A stretch of DNA of 32,329 nucleotides from Deltaproteobacteria bacterium (GCA_016874775.1 VGTJ01000050.1:1-32329), one strand, 5' to 3'. Shown: positions 1 to 7,768, counted from the stretch's first letter. Notes: generated from the letters alone by a model not told the origin. Made by a program: numbers and translations.

Positions 1-79
1 GTCGCCCGCGTTCATCCAGCTCTTCGACCAGACTTCGATACTTAGACCGAAGCCAGCACACAATGGTCTCGTCTCTCAT
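1..79 (-). CDS. Transposase, N-terminal 26 codons only (ISAzo13-like)
   Basis: Reading leftward from an ATG at 77-79, the frame encodes a peptide beginning MRDETIVCWLRSKYRSL and containing the segment LVEELDERGR before the window ends. This resembles, from memory, the start of ISAzo13-family transposases (related to IS630-type DDE enzymes), where a LDER-R segment precedes an RRxWAAAEA helix. The DDE catalytic domain is outside the window, so the family is a judgement from about 26 residues. An identical copy starts at 32251 on the other strand. Confidence 0.6.
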   Translation of the reverse strand, partial: MRDETIVCWLRSKYRSLVEELDERGR

Positions 80-149
80 CCCTGCTCTTGTGCAGAGGCT
101 CTCCACTCCGGTCAATCACTATTGCGGTAAGTTGTTTCCTGCCACCGCC
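1..149 (-). mobile_element. End of an insertion sequence (ISAzo13-like), left copy
   Basis: Bases 1-152 are the exact reverse complement of 32178-32329. Identity stops at 152/153, so the IS tip is placed at about 149, with TTA (150-152) as a possible short target duplication shared by both copies. The element contains the start of a transposase reading left out of the window and a ~70-bp untranslated tip. The tip (on the other strand) starts GGCGGTGGCAGG. The boundary is inferred from where the two copies diverge. The rest of the element lies outside the window. Confidence 0.8.
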
Positions 150-150
150 T

Positions 151-1476
151 TATCTCAACTATGTGGCTGACAAGTTTAACCTCCGCCCGAACATCCAACT
201 CAATGCACGGGTCAAGTCGGCAGTGTACGATGAACAAGCGAACCAGTGGGAGGTTCAGTTCGAAAGTGGGCAGCGGGCACGGGCGCGCTTTGTCATTGGT
301 GCGGTTGGTATTCTCTCGGCAGATTATACTCCGCCATTCGCCGGGCGAGAGACGTTTACCGGGAGATCGTTGCATACAGGCAGATGGCCGCACGAGAAAG
401 TTGATTTCACTGGCAAGCGCGTCGGTGTCATCGGTACTGGCGCTACGGCTGTCCAGCTCATCCCGATCGTTGCCAAAGAGTGCAAACACCTGACCGTCTT
501 CCAGCGCACGGCCAACTACTGCGCGCCATTACGTAACTCATTGGTCACACCGGAAGAACAGAGCCGCTTCAAGGCTAACTACAAGTCGATGTTCAAAAAG
601 TGCAACGAAACCCCGACCGGTTTTCAGTGCGATTTCGACCCGCGCAAGACCTTTGACGTGCCTCAAGAAGAACGGCTCGCCCGATACGAAGAGTTGTGGG
701 CCAAACCTGGCTTCGAGAAATGGCTGGGGAATTTCCACGATATTATGGCTAACCCAGAGGCGAACGAAGATTTTGCTGAATTTATTCGCAACAAGATCCG
801 TGCGCGCGTGAAGGACCCTGTCGTTGCGGAAAAGCTCGTGCCCAGGAGTCACCCGTTCGGTTCTAAACGTATTCCCCTGGAGACCAACTACTACGAAGCC
901 TACAACCAAGATAACGTCTTGTTAGTCACCCTCAACGAAACCCCGATCGAACGTATTACCGCCAAAGGCATCAAGACCAGTGCCAAAGAGCACGAATTTG
1001 ACGTGATCATTTATGCGACTGGGTTCGACGCAGTGACTGGCGCGCTGACGCGGATCGACATCCGGGGCGAAGACGGTCAATCGTTCAAAGACAAATGGGC
1101 GAATGGTCCACGCACCTATCTGGGGTTACAGACCGCCGGTTTTCCCAACTTCTTTATCGCTAATAGTGCAGCCTTCTGCAATTTCCCACGTTGCTCTGAG
1201 ACCGTAGTGGAATGGATTGCCAACTGCATCGGCTATATGCAGCAGAAGAACTTGCAACGCATCGCGCCGACGGTGGAAGCTGAAGATGCATGGGTTGAGC
1301 ACGCGAATGCATTGACGGAAGGGACACTCTTTGCCAAAGGAAACTCGTGGTTTGTGGGTGCGAACATTCCCGGCAAGAAGCGGGTTTTCTTGCTTTATGC
1401 CAATACTGCGCCAGCCTACCGACAGAAGTGCGCTGAAGTGGCGGCCAACGAATATGAAGGGTTTGTGATGCAGTAA
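151..1476 (+). pseudogene. Baeyer-Villiger-type flavin monooxygenase, 5' end removed by IS insertion
   Basis: The frame is open from inside the IS end, but the native protein begins only at about base 151 (Tyr-Leu-Asn-Tyr-Val). The remaining ~441 residues align throughout with the complete monooxygenase at 28583-30253, from that protein's residue 103 onward. About 100 N-terminal residues, including the FAD-binding GxGxxG fold, are therefore missing. Retained features are the type I Baeyer-Villiger fingerprint FxGxxxHxxxWP (bases 355-390), the NADPH-binding GTGATA loop just after it, a GSKR segment and the ATGFD motif. In life it would use FAD, NADPH and O2 to insert oxygen into a ketone or hydroxylate a substrate; this copy cannot bind FAD normally. 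The start codon inside the IS (base 88) would give a chimeric protein and is unlikely to be functional. Confidence 0.85.
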
Positions 1477-1511
1477 AGCTCTATGGGGAGTCCAGCAAGA
1501 ATGAGATCCGT

Positions 1512-1544
1512 GCCGCAGTGGTGGGCACAGCCCGCCACTGCGGC
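1512..1544. terminator. Strong hairpin between convergent genes
   Basis: A 14-bp stem (1512-1525 with 1531-1544, one G-U pair when read rightward) closes a 5-nt loop. It lies 36 bp after the monooxygenase stop and before the oppositely oriented amidohydrolase stop. There is no clear T-run after it, so it is a likely but not classical intrinsic terminator. The rest of 1477-1739 shows no gene. Confidence 0.5.
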
Positions 1545-1739
1545 TGCTCATCCTAAATCGGACCCTCGAAGATCCGTCCACTTCGTCACTCACCGAATGA
1601 AAAAAAAGGGAGAGTCTGAGATCGTTCAGTAAAGAAGGACACAACTGATCGACTCGACTCTCCCAACAGGCCAGGGAAAGGTGGGCCAACCTTGCCCCTG
1701 ACCTCAACTCTCATCGTGAGAAGAGAGTTAGCGATGACA

Positions 1740-2885
1740 CTATGACGCCGCGGCTGTGACGGCCTCGGGTGGTATGCTGATGCCGTACAGTTTGCAGACG
1801 TTGCCAGTCGTCATTTTATATTTCTCATCGGCTGGCACTCCATGGAATATTCGATTAATCACTGACTGTGAGTGAGGCCAGATCGAGTCGTGGTGTGGAT
1901 AATCATTCCCCCAGATAAGGTTATCGACGCCAATCTCGTGACGGGTTTTGACTCCTAACTGATCGTCCTCAAAAGTGGCGTAGAACTGACGCTGGAAATA
2001 CGCACTCGGTGGCATCGTGAGATCTGGCGACGCTTCCTCGCGCGCCCGATAGGTGGCATGATCAAGGCGTTGCAACACATGCGCGAGCCAGCCGGTCTCG
2101 AATTCACAGCAGACAAACTTGAGCTGAGGGTGACGCTCCGCAACGCCTGAGCAAATCAGTTGCGCGATGGTAGCGACGATCGCCCCATGGACCATCGTGT
2201 AACCAATGATTGCTCCAGTGGGAGAGCCCCAGTGCGCAGGAAGTCCCATATCCGGTGTACTGCCGCAGAAGACATGCATAGCAAGCGGACGTCCGGCCTG
2301 TTCTGCTGCCTGCCAAAACGGTTCGTAGTCAGGGTGGCTATAGGGCTTGTCAGGTGGTGCAGAACAGGGAATGGCAAAGCCGCGGAACCCTTTATGAGCT
2401 GTACGCTCTAATTCTTTGATGGCGGCGTCAATGTCCGGCAGCGGCAGGCACGCCATGCCAACTAACCGTTCCGGAGTATGGCTACAGTATTCGTGCAGCC
2501 AGTCGTTGTAGCGCGAGAAGAGTGCCTGGACGACATCGCGTTCGGGGTAGCCGAACGCGAGCATATTCGCTCCGGGATATACGACCTCGCCAATGATACC
2601 GTCAGTTGCTTGGACTTTGAGTCGTTCGACCGGGTCATATACCCCAGGATTTAAGCCTTCATAACCACGCGCGATCAATTCCTGGGTTTCTGGGTTGTCG
2701 AGACGACGGCCAGCGATGCCAAGTCGTCCCACCGAGAACATGATCTTGCCGAAGGCGATAAACGTTCCCCGTTTGCCTTCAGGATTCTTGAGGATCTGCG
2801 GCGCACGTGTCCCAAAGCGTTCGAGACCTGCAAACACTTGGGGTGGCTCCACTACATGGGAATCACAGGAATAATATGCAGGCAT
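1740..2885 (-). CDS. Amidohydrolase-superfamily metal hydrolase/decarboxylase (Amidohydro_2)
   Basis: The 381-aa protein has the Amidohydro_2 (PF04909) pattern: a metal-binding DSH near the N terminus (Asp8, His10) followed by VVEPP, a HPDYEPFW segment leading to His204 on a strand end, and WGNDYPH with the catalytic Asp328. Known relatives include ACMSD-like and resorcylate-type decarboxylases and some hydrolases; the substrate here is unknown. The start is the ATG at 2885 because AGAAGGAGGT lies 5 nt upstream. The longer frame to 2933 would translate a repeat-rich leader. It is the last gene of a leftward group with a 72-aa protein and a second Amidohydro_2 enzyme, 111 bp downstream of the small gene. 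The two enzymes share the fold but are clearly diverged. Confidence 0.9.
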   Translation of the reverse strand: MPAYYSCDSHVVEPPQVFAGLERFGTRAPQILKNPEGKRGTFIAFGKIMFSVGRLGIAGRRLDNPETQELIARGYEGLNPGVYDPVERLKVQATDGIIGEVVYPGANMLAFGYPERDVVQALFSRYNDWLHEYCSHTPERLVGMACLPLPDIDAAIKELERTAHKGFRGFAIPCSAPPDKPYSHPDYEPFWQAAEQAGRPLAMHVFCGSTPDMGLPAHWGSPTGAIIGYTMVHGAIVATIAQLICSGVAERHPQLKFVCCEFETGWLAHVLQRLDHATYRAREEASPDLTMPPSAYFQRQFYATFEDDQLGVKTRHEIGVDNLIWGNDYPHHDSIWPHSQSVINRIFHGVPADEKYKMTTGNVCKLYGISIPPEAVTAAAS

Positions 2886-2890
2886 AGCCA

Positions 2891-2900
2891 ACCTCCTTCT
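2891..2900 (-). promoter_or_regulatory. Strong ribosome binding site deciding the amidohydrolase start
   Basis: AGAAGGAGGT on the minus strand, 5 nt before the ATG at 2885. It argues against the upstream in-frame start. Confidence 0.8.
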
Positions 2901-2955
2901 GAAACTGCGGATTGCAGACTGTGCATTTGGCAAACCTCAATCTTCTTTGTCTTCC

Positions 2956-2990
2956 AATCCGCAATCCGCAATCCGCAATCTACAATCCAC
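2956..2990. repeat. Heptamer tandem repeat AATCCGC (three exact, two degenerate units)
   Basis: AATCCGC occurs three times in a row (2956-2976), followed by AATCTAC and AATCCAC. An inverted unit (GCGGATT) sits at 2907-2913, just upstream of the amidohydrolase ribosome binding site. In the leftward transcript the repeats can therefore pair with it over about 10 bp. Two more direct units occur at 27159-27172. Confidence 0.8.
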
Positions 2991-2996
2991 AATTCT

Positions 2997-3215
2997 TTAA
3001 CTTCCTCGCGTAATCGGCCCCACATCATCGTTCAACTGGTCGATCAAGAACGACAATTCATGCGTGATGTCTTTGATGCTGCGATACTCCCGGTACGTGG
3101 TCACTACTTCGTACAACAATGAGCGCAAAAGAGTGTCGCGAAGCATGCCTAGCTTTTCACCGGACGCGACGTAGGTTGCCAGTGCCTCACGCGCCAATAC
3201 ATATTCACCAGCCAT
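2997..3215 (-). CDS. Small hypothetical protein (72 aa) between two amidohydrolases
   Basis: It starts 11 nt after the stop of the upstream amidohydrolase and runs the same way, so it is probably co-transcribed and may be translationally coupled. The ribosome binding site is weak (a GTGGGG stretch). The predicted protein is mostly helical with a hydrophobic core (LLRSLLYEVVTTYREYRSI) and an acidic C-terminal helix (SFLIDQLNDDVG). No domain is recognised. Tight spacing and a sensible amphipathic composition favour a real gene, but there is no family support. It could be an accessory subunit of a neighbouring enzyme, which is only a guess. Confidence 0.5.
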   Translation of the reverse strand: MAGEYVLAREALATYVASGEKLGMLRDTLLRSLLYEVVTTYREYRSIKDITHELSFLIDQLNDDVGPITRGS

Positions 3216-3226
3216 TGATACCCCAC

Positions 3227-4381
3227 TTACAGTTTATAGACACGCGCACAGCTATCACCGAGCAGATTCCGCCGCGCGGTTTCAGACATGGGTGTCACCA
3301 AGGTCGCGAGCATGTTCATGTAGTCCGCAGGATGGTCGAAGTGCGGGAAGTCACTCGCCCAGAAGAATTTATCGTTGCCTACATAATCAACGATATAGGC
3401 AAGGGCTTTCTCGTCTGGATCACCAGACACCCAGCATTGGCGTTTGAAGTAAAAGCTGGGTTTTTCTTTCATCGACGTGCCTTTGCCGAGCGCAGTTTCG
3501 AAGGTGGTATCCATGCGGTCGAGTGCGGCACCAGCCCAACCTGCACTCGACTCTAGGAGGACAACCTTTACCTTGGGAAATTTCTCGAACAAGCCGTAGT
3601 GAAACAAAACGAACAGCGCCTGTTGAGGTCCTTGACCTCCCAACACATTGTGATACCAGTCCGCGCCTTTCATCTCTTTGAAGCGCCGATACACCCGCTT
3701 CGTTGGAGGCTCGGCCATGGGGTGGATACTGATCGGTACGTCTAACTCTTGCGCTTTTGCCCAAAACGCATTGTAGTCGGGGTGGGCATGGGGTTTGTTG
3801 GTGATGGTGAATGGTGCAACGAAGCCACCTTTGCAGCCAGCGTTGACCGCGCGTTCCAGTTCTGCGGCAGCAGAGGGACCATCGGTCATGGCAATATGAG
3901 CGATAGGAACCAGCCGTCCACCAGAATCTGAACACCAGTCGACAATCCAGCGATTATACGCACGGCTATAGGCATTGGCGAGCTCGTGGTCTTCGACTTC
4001 ACACTCCCACGTCAGCCCGACACTTGGATACATCAATGCGATATGAATGTTCTCGTGATCGAGCAGCTTGACACGCTCCTTTGCATCCATCGTCCCAAAC
4101 TGCGCTGACTCTTTGTACGTCATGTTCAGTCTGGTTGCCATTTCGTCGGCGTTATTCCCCATACCGCCAAGCAACGTCAGCGCTTTGATATTGAAAAATT
4201 TCGAGGGTCTGCCATCGAGTTCGAGATATTCTTTGCCATCACTGCTGACGCGAATCCGCAATGCGCGCTCGCGGAATTTTGGGTCAATATATTTTTCCCA
4301 CGCATCTGGTGGTTCCAACATGTGCCCGTCGGCGTCGATAATGTTCTTGTAGTCAGCTAGCTTTGGCGATGGATTTGCCAT
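3227..4381 (-). CDS. Amidohydrolase-superfamily enzyme (Amidohydro_2)
   Basis: The 384-aa protein begins with the family metal motif DADGH (residues 16-20) followed by MLEPP. It continues with HPDYNAFW and a strand ending in His220 (ISIHP), and ends with WASDFPHFDHP, in which Asp344 is the expected catalytic acid. Family members (PF04909) are metal-dependent hydrolases or non-oxidative decarboxylases of aromatic or heterocyclic acids in the cytoplasm; the substrate is not evident. The ATG at 4381 has AAGGAG upstream. It heads a leftward group with the 72-aa gene and the second amidohydrolase, and follows the remnant of an LLM oxidoreductase gene. Pairing of these two families is common in degradation clusters. 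Confidence 0.9.
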   Translation of the reverse strand: MANPSPKLADYKNIIDADGHMLEPPDAWEKYIDPKFRERALRIRVSSDGKEYLELDGRPSKFFNIKALTLLGGMGNNADEMATRLNMTYKESAQFGTMDAKERVKLLDHENIHIALMYPSVGLTWECEVEDHELANAYSRAYNRWIVDWCSDSGGRLVPIAHIAMTDGPSAAAELERAVNAGCKGGFVAPFTITNKPHAHPDYNAFWAKAQELDVPISIHPMAEPPTKRVYRRFKEMKGADWYHNVLGGQGPQQALFVLFHYGLFEKFPKVKVVLLESSAGWAGAALDRMDTTFETALGKGTSMKEKPSFYFKRQCWVSGDPDEKALAYIVDYVGNDKFFWASDFPHFDHPADYMNMLATLVTPMSETARRNLLGDSCARVYKL

Positions 4382-4444
4382 GATAACACTCCTTTTTCTT
4401 TGGCCCTTTGTGACACGTATGGCTGATGAGGCACCCTCCGCGGG

Positions 4445-4669
4445 TTACGCGGCGATTGCTGATCCACCTTCGGCGCAAGCATCAACGCGGTCCGAGGCAC
4501 GGTAGCCGTACTCGCTAACGTGATGTTCGGCAGACCAGATAGAATCAAACCCTAAGTCTGCAGCAGCCTGCATAAACTCAAGCTGTTTCTTCACAATTTG
4601 ATGTTCGGCCTTGTGAACAGGATTGTCGAACAAATGTAACGTGCCGAATTGCAAGTTCTTGCGCTGCAC
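4445..4669 (-). pseudogene. LLM (luciferase-like) flavin oxidoreductase, N-terminal remnant
   Basis: The first ~55 residues are a recognisable LLM start: FGTLHLF, then LEFMQAAADLGFDSIWSAEHH, then SEYGYRAS. After that the sequence leaves the family pattern and stops at 74 aa, against roughly 330-440 for full members. The expected continuation (strand 2, substrate and flavin pocket) is not found in any frame before the next gene starts 64 bp downstream. A GTG start at 4669 with AGAGGAGGT about 10 nt upstream is still intact. It is most likely a deletion remnant whose upstream control region may still drive the amidohydrolase genes. Confidence 0.75.
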
Positions 4670-5259
4670 GGATATGCGTACCTCCTCTGAGACCTTCAGG
4701 AACCATCCTAGCGAGAACCGTACCAGGGGAGGGTGGTGCGAGTTTTTATGAGGCGCAGAAGCGCTATCTTGCCAAAGGGCGCGTGGTGAGCGGAGTTGTG
4801 TGGCCGTGGAGACACTTCTGTAGTACAGAATATGCTACTCCTGCTGCCCCCGATCGCAACACTCGCGCAGATTGTTTTGTCCTCTGTGTATCCTTTGGCG
4901 CCACTTTTGTCTTCGCCGTGCAGTGTCCACGTGAGTTATGCAGGGTTTCAGGGCGCATCAGCTTGGCACATTTTTCGCTGTGAGAAAAATCTGCAAGAGA
5001 GGCTCGAAAACACAACCTTTCCCCTTGCGGTTAGACCATGTGTGGCCAAGGACCTCCGCAGGTTGTGTTGGAGTGCGCGGCTCTGTCGAGTCTCTCTTCT
5101 TCTCTATCGGAAATTACTCACGAGTAGTGAAAGAGTGAAGACGATGACGATTCCACAGGCGGGACACCTGTCTCTGTTGGCACAAGTACAAAAGACAACC
5201 AATGCTGTCATCAAGTTCTATCGTGCGTGAGCGAAGCTGTTCCATCAAGGTGCGTGTCC
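4670..5259. other. 590-bp stretch without a supportable gene
   Basis: Open frames here (for example 4796-5230 rightward) have unnatural composition (long Leu/Ser/Arg-rich runs), no family resemblance and no ribosome binding site, so none is called. An inverted pair of 10-mers, 5009-5018 (AACACAACCT) and 5060-5069, encloses 41 bases with smaller complementary pieces, so a structured RNA or decayed sequence is possible. The left edge must contain the control region of the leftward LLM/amidohydrolase genes. Confidence 0.5.
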
Positions 5260-5619
5260 ATGTTTGAACCAGATGTATTGTTGCCTGAACAAGTTCGTGC
5301 GTTGCAAGGAAAAAGACTGACCTCTGAGCAGCGTCTGCTCTATGCCGTGCTTGAGGAGGCTGTCCATAGTTTTCGGACGTATGTGTGGGCGGGCCGTCCG
5401 CGGGAAAAGCAGATTTTTCGCGACGCAGAGGAGTGGTTCGAATCGGCTGACACGAGTTGGTTCTTTTCCTTTATCAACGTCTGTGACGCGTTAGGACTTG
5501 ATCCTGACTATGTGCGTCGGGCGATGCGCAACTGGAAAGCTGCGCAACTACAAAGCCGGGCGCAACTCAAGGTCCCCCACGTCGATACCCACCTCAATCG
5601 CCATCTTCCCCATATTTGA
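5260..5619 (+). CDS. Conserved hypothetical protein, 119 aa
   Basis: The core resembles, from memory, a small family seen in deltaproteobacterial, NC10 and nitrospiral genomes. It has an N-terminal helix (RLLYAVLEEAVHSF), then DAEEWF, then FSFINVCDALGLDPDYVRRAM. The last part looks like a helix-turn-helix-like or packing motif (ALGLDPDYVR). No catalytic residues are evident and the function is unknown. The ATG at 5260 is preferred over the in-frame GTG at 5227 because AAGG lies 9 nt upstream of it and nothing lies before the GTG. It stands alone, rightward, with hairpins following its stop. A DNA-binding role is possible but unproven. Confidence 0.7.
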   Translation: MFEPDVLLPEQVRALQGKRLTSEQRLLYAVLEEAVHSFRTYVWAGRPREKQIFRDAEEWFESADTSWFFSFINVCDALGLDPDYVRRAMRNWKAAQLQSRAQLKVPHVDTHLNRHLPHI

Positions 5620-5629
5620 AGACTCGCCT

Positions 5630-5715
5630 TCTGCATGCCTGCTGGCGCGGGCATGCAGAAACGTCAAGCTGGAGCTACAGGTGAGTCTTCCTGCATTCTC
5701 GCTTTTGCGAGAATG
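5630..5715. terminator. Two consecutive hairpins after the 119-aa gene
   Basis: The first is a perfect 10-bp stem (5630-5639 with 5650-5659). The second is a 9-bp stem with a TTTT loop (5694-5702 with 5707-5715). Neither has a clear T-run on the plus strand. The second resembles the dispersed REP-like hairpins (CATTCYCGC...GCGRGAATG) found between genes in many environmental genomes. Possible roles are transcription end or a decayed repeat. The remaining bases up to 5852 show no gene. Confidence 0.45.
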
Positions 5716-5852
5716 CCCCCACTGTCACCCCTCAGCACTGGCATGACCGCCACGAGCAGACTGTATCGCTTTTCTTGTATCCATTTGCACCAGTTCTGTC
5801 TCAGTCGTGTTGCCGTTGGTCGCATGCGACGAGGAGATAATGTCACTTCTTG

Positions 5853-6884
5853 ATGTCTTTTAGGCGAATTGTTCGTGGCACAGTTCTCGCTGGTATGAAG
5901 CAGGAACATCGGACAGGGGGGCATGTGTTACGAACAGTTGTACTGGTCGTTGGCGCGTTTGGCATCATTGGGTGGCAGGTTACACTGAGCATCGGTGGTG
6001 GACGAGACACGGTCGAGGTGAGTGTCAATGAGTTGCGTAAGATCAACCAGCGACTACAGCAGCTCGAAGAAGATGTGCGTGCAAAAGAGGAGAGGATCAA
6101 GAAGTTGGAAGGGCAACTCACAGCGGGTGCCCCGGCACCGAAGGCAGTGACTGCAAGTGAGGAGCAACAAGAGACGCGGCTGCGGGCCATAGAAAGTACA
6201 CTTGCTGCACCGTTTGGTGGTGAGTTCTCCTTGATGCCGGGAGGACATAGTGGGCCTTTTGGAACGGGGACTGACGTCTTCATCGCTGGCGCCCTTGATT
6301 TGCCGATCTGGCGCAAAGATCCATTGTTTGGTCAGAAGCTCCTAGGCGAGGTGATGATTGGGTATGGTCGGAGCACGGACAACGGGGTCTTTGTCACGCC
6401 GCTGACCTTGATGGCACCAGGAATGGGACTCCCCCAAGGCGCACGTATTCTCAGTAACAAGGCAGAAGCGAAATTCCTGCAAGTGTTTCTCGGAGCAAAA
6501 TACAAATTGGTTGACTACACTCTGGGTGGGTTACAAAACTATCTGCAGCCGTATGTGGTGACTGGTCTGGGTCTCAATGTTGTCCTGGGAAGGACCACGC
6601 GTGCGGGAATCGACCTCAATGGTGATGGTCGTCCGGATGTCTCGTTGAAATCTGCTGGCTTCCCAGGAGGGTTGATTGGTGGCGTCACTCCAGAAGCACC
6701 AGAACTGCATCGTCGCGGGTTTCCGACTGGACAAGGGAACATCAAGATCGCGTATAGCATTGGCGGTGGCGCTGATATCAAACTCACCGAGCGCATCTTT
6801 GTTGGAACTGATGTGCGGTACAACATCCTGGAGGGCGGCGGTGACTATGCCACGTACACCGGGAAAGTTGGATTCATGTGGTAG
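5853..6884 (+). CDS. Outer-membrane beta-barrel-like protein with N-terminal TM segment and coiled coil
   Basis: The protein (343 aa) has a basic N terminus, a hydrophobic segment at about residues 25-45, a heptad-rich coiled coil at about 55-90 (RKINQRLQQLEEDV...), an Ala/Pro linker, and a Gly/aromatic-rich C-terminal half with alternating patterns typical of barrel strands. It ends in GKVGFMW, an aromatic terminus like those of outer-membrane barrels. One loop carries DLNGDGRPD, a calcium-loop-like DxNxDGxxD. This suggests an outer-membrane or envelope protein anchored by a trimerising helix; the exact family is not recognised. The start is uncertain. The best ribosome binding site (GAGGAG, 5831-5836) suits an ATG at 5840 that opens a 7-codon frame overlapping this gene, so either coupling or a frameshift is possible. 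The gene overlaps or abuts the downstream hydrolase region. Confidence 0.7.
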   Translation: MSFRRIVRGTVLAGMKQEHRTGGHVLRTVVLVVGAFGIIGWQVTLSIGGGRDTVEVSVNELRKINQRLQQLEEDVRAKEERIKKLEGQLTAGAPAPKAVTASEEQQETRLRAIESTLAAPFGGEFSLMPGGHSGPFGTGTDVFIAGALDLPIWRKDPLFGQKLLGEVMIGYGRSTDNGVFVTPLTLMAPGMGLPQGARILSNKAEAKFLQVFLGAKYKLVDYTLGGLQNYLQPYVVTGLGLNVVLGRTTRAGIDLNGDGRPDVSLKSAGFPGGLIGGVTPEAPELHRRGFPTGQGNIKIAYSIGGGADIKLTERIFVGTDVRYNILEGGGDYATYTGKVGFMW

Positions 6885-6902
6885 CTCACAACCCGAGACC
6901 AG

Positions 6903-6910
6903 AAGGGAGG
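6903..6910 (+). promoter_or_regulatory. Ribosome binding site pointing to a TTG start
   Basis: AAGGGAGG ends 9 nt before TTG at 6920. This favours that codon over the upstream GTG at 6878, which would overlap the preceding gene and lacks a site. Confidence 0.65.
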
Positions 6911-6919
6911 ATACTCATC

Positions 6920-7708
6920 TTGACACAGTGGAAAGAGGAAACCGTCAAAGTAGCCGGTGCCGATCTCGTCATGGTGAAGGGAGGGACAGGGCGACCACTG
7001 CTCGTTCTTCACGACGAGTTAGGTTACCCCGGATGGATGCAATGGAACGACGCGCTGGCTAAAGATCGGACCTTGCTGATTCCGCTTCAACCTGGTTTTG
7101 GGAAAACGCCACGACTCGAATGGATTCGCAGTTATCGCGATCTTGGTGGGTTCTACAACATGGTTGTGCGTGAGATGAAACTCGATCCTGTTGATGTGGT
7201 GGCGTTTTCTGCGAGTGGTTTTACTGCCGCAGAAATGGTTGCCTCAGACCCCAAGATTTTCTCGCACATGGTGTTAGTTGCTCCCATGGGACTCAAGCCG
7301 AATGAGGGGGAAATCCTCGATATCTTTCCTCTGACGATCCGAACGTTGCTTCGTCGCACTGTTGCGGTGCCGGACGAGACTTCAGAGTTCGGCAAGATTT
7401 ATGGTGGCGAGATGACACCGGAGCAGTTCGAGGCTTTTGAAGATGCCCGAGCGGAGACTGCTCGTATTGGGTGGGAACCGTACATGCACAATCCTAGCCT
7501 TGAGTATCTGCTGCAAGGGGTGAAGAAGACCCCGACGCTCCTGATCTGGGGGCAAGCGGATGGAGTGGTTCCGAAAGGATGTATTGCGGCATACCAGCGC
7601 GCGATCAGTGGAGCCAAAGTCGTTGAAATCGCCAAAGTGGGACACCGACCGGAAATCGAAAACTCGGCGGAGTTCACGACGGCAGTGAAAACATTCTTGG
7701 CGGGGTAG
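6920..7708 (+). CDS. Alpha/beta hydrolase
   Basis: The 262-aa protein has a complete serine-hydrolase triad in the canonical order. The nucleophile elbow is AFSAS (Ser97, with small residues Ala and Ser in place of the usual flanking glycines). Asp214 lies in LLIWGQADGVVP, and His242 in KVGHRPE. The oxyanion region near LHDELGYPG (residues 30-38) replaces the usual HGxPG. It is probably a cytoplasmic carboxylesterase or C-C/C-O hydrolase. Its position between the barrel protein and an LLM oxidoreductase suggests hydrolysis of an ester or ring-opened product, for example after Baeyer-Villiger-type oxidation, which is inference. It starts 35 bp after the barrel gene stop, so the two are probably co-transcribed. 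Confidence 0.88.
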   Translation: MTQWKEETVKVAGADLVMVKGGTGRPLLVLHDELGYPGWMQWNDALAKDRTLLIPLQPGFGKTPRLEWIRSYRDLGGFYNMVVREMKLDPVDVVAFSASGFTAAEMVASDPKIFSHMVLVAPMGLKPNEGEILDIFPLTIRTLLRRTVAVPDETSEFGKIYGGEMTPEQFEAFEDARAETARIGWEPYMHNPSLEYLLQGVKKTPTLLIWGQADGVVPKGCIAAYQRAISGAKVVEIAKVGHRPEIENSAEFTTAVKTFLAG

Positions 7709-7768
7709 GGATGGCAGGCGTGTGACGTGGTGCGTGTTCCAAACCGTGAGTGTTGCTCTCGTGTCACG

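Noticed and set aside
88-150. Start of the left monooxygenase at 88 within the IS
   Set aside because: These codons read the IS end, are not monooxygenase sequence and have no ribosome binding site.
1126-1707. 193-codon leftward open frame
   Set aside because: It lies opposite the monooxygenase 3' end and the hairpin, with no family pattern or ribosome binding site; a shadow frame.
2956-2990. CRISPR-like repeat array
   Set aside because: Units are 7 bp, directly abutting, with no spacers; a simple tandem repeat.
2838-3122. 94-codon rightward open frame
   Set aside because: It is translated from the AATCCGC repeats (IRNPQSTIHN-type residues) and lies opposite supported genes.
4796-5230. 144-codon rightward open frame
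   Set aside because: Composition is unlike a folded protein, no ribosome binding site, no recognisable domain.
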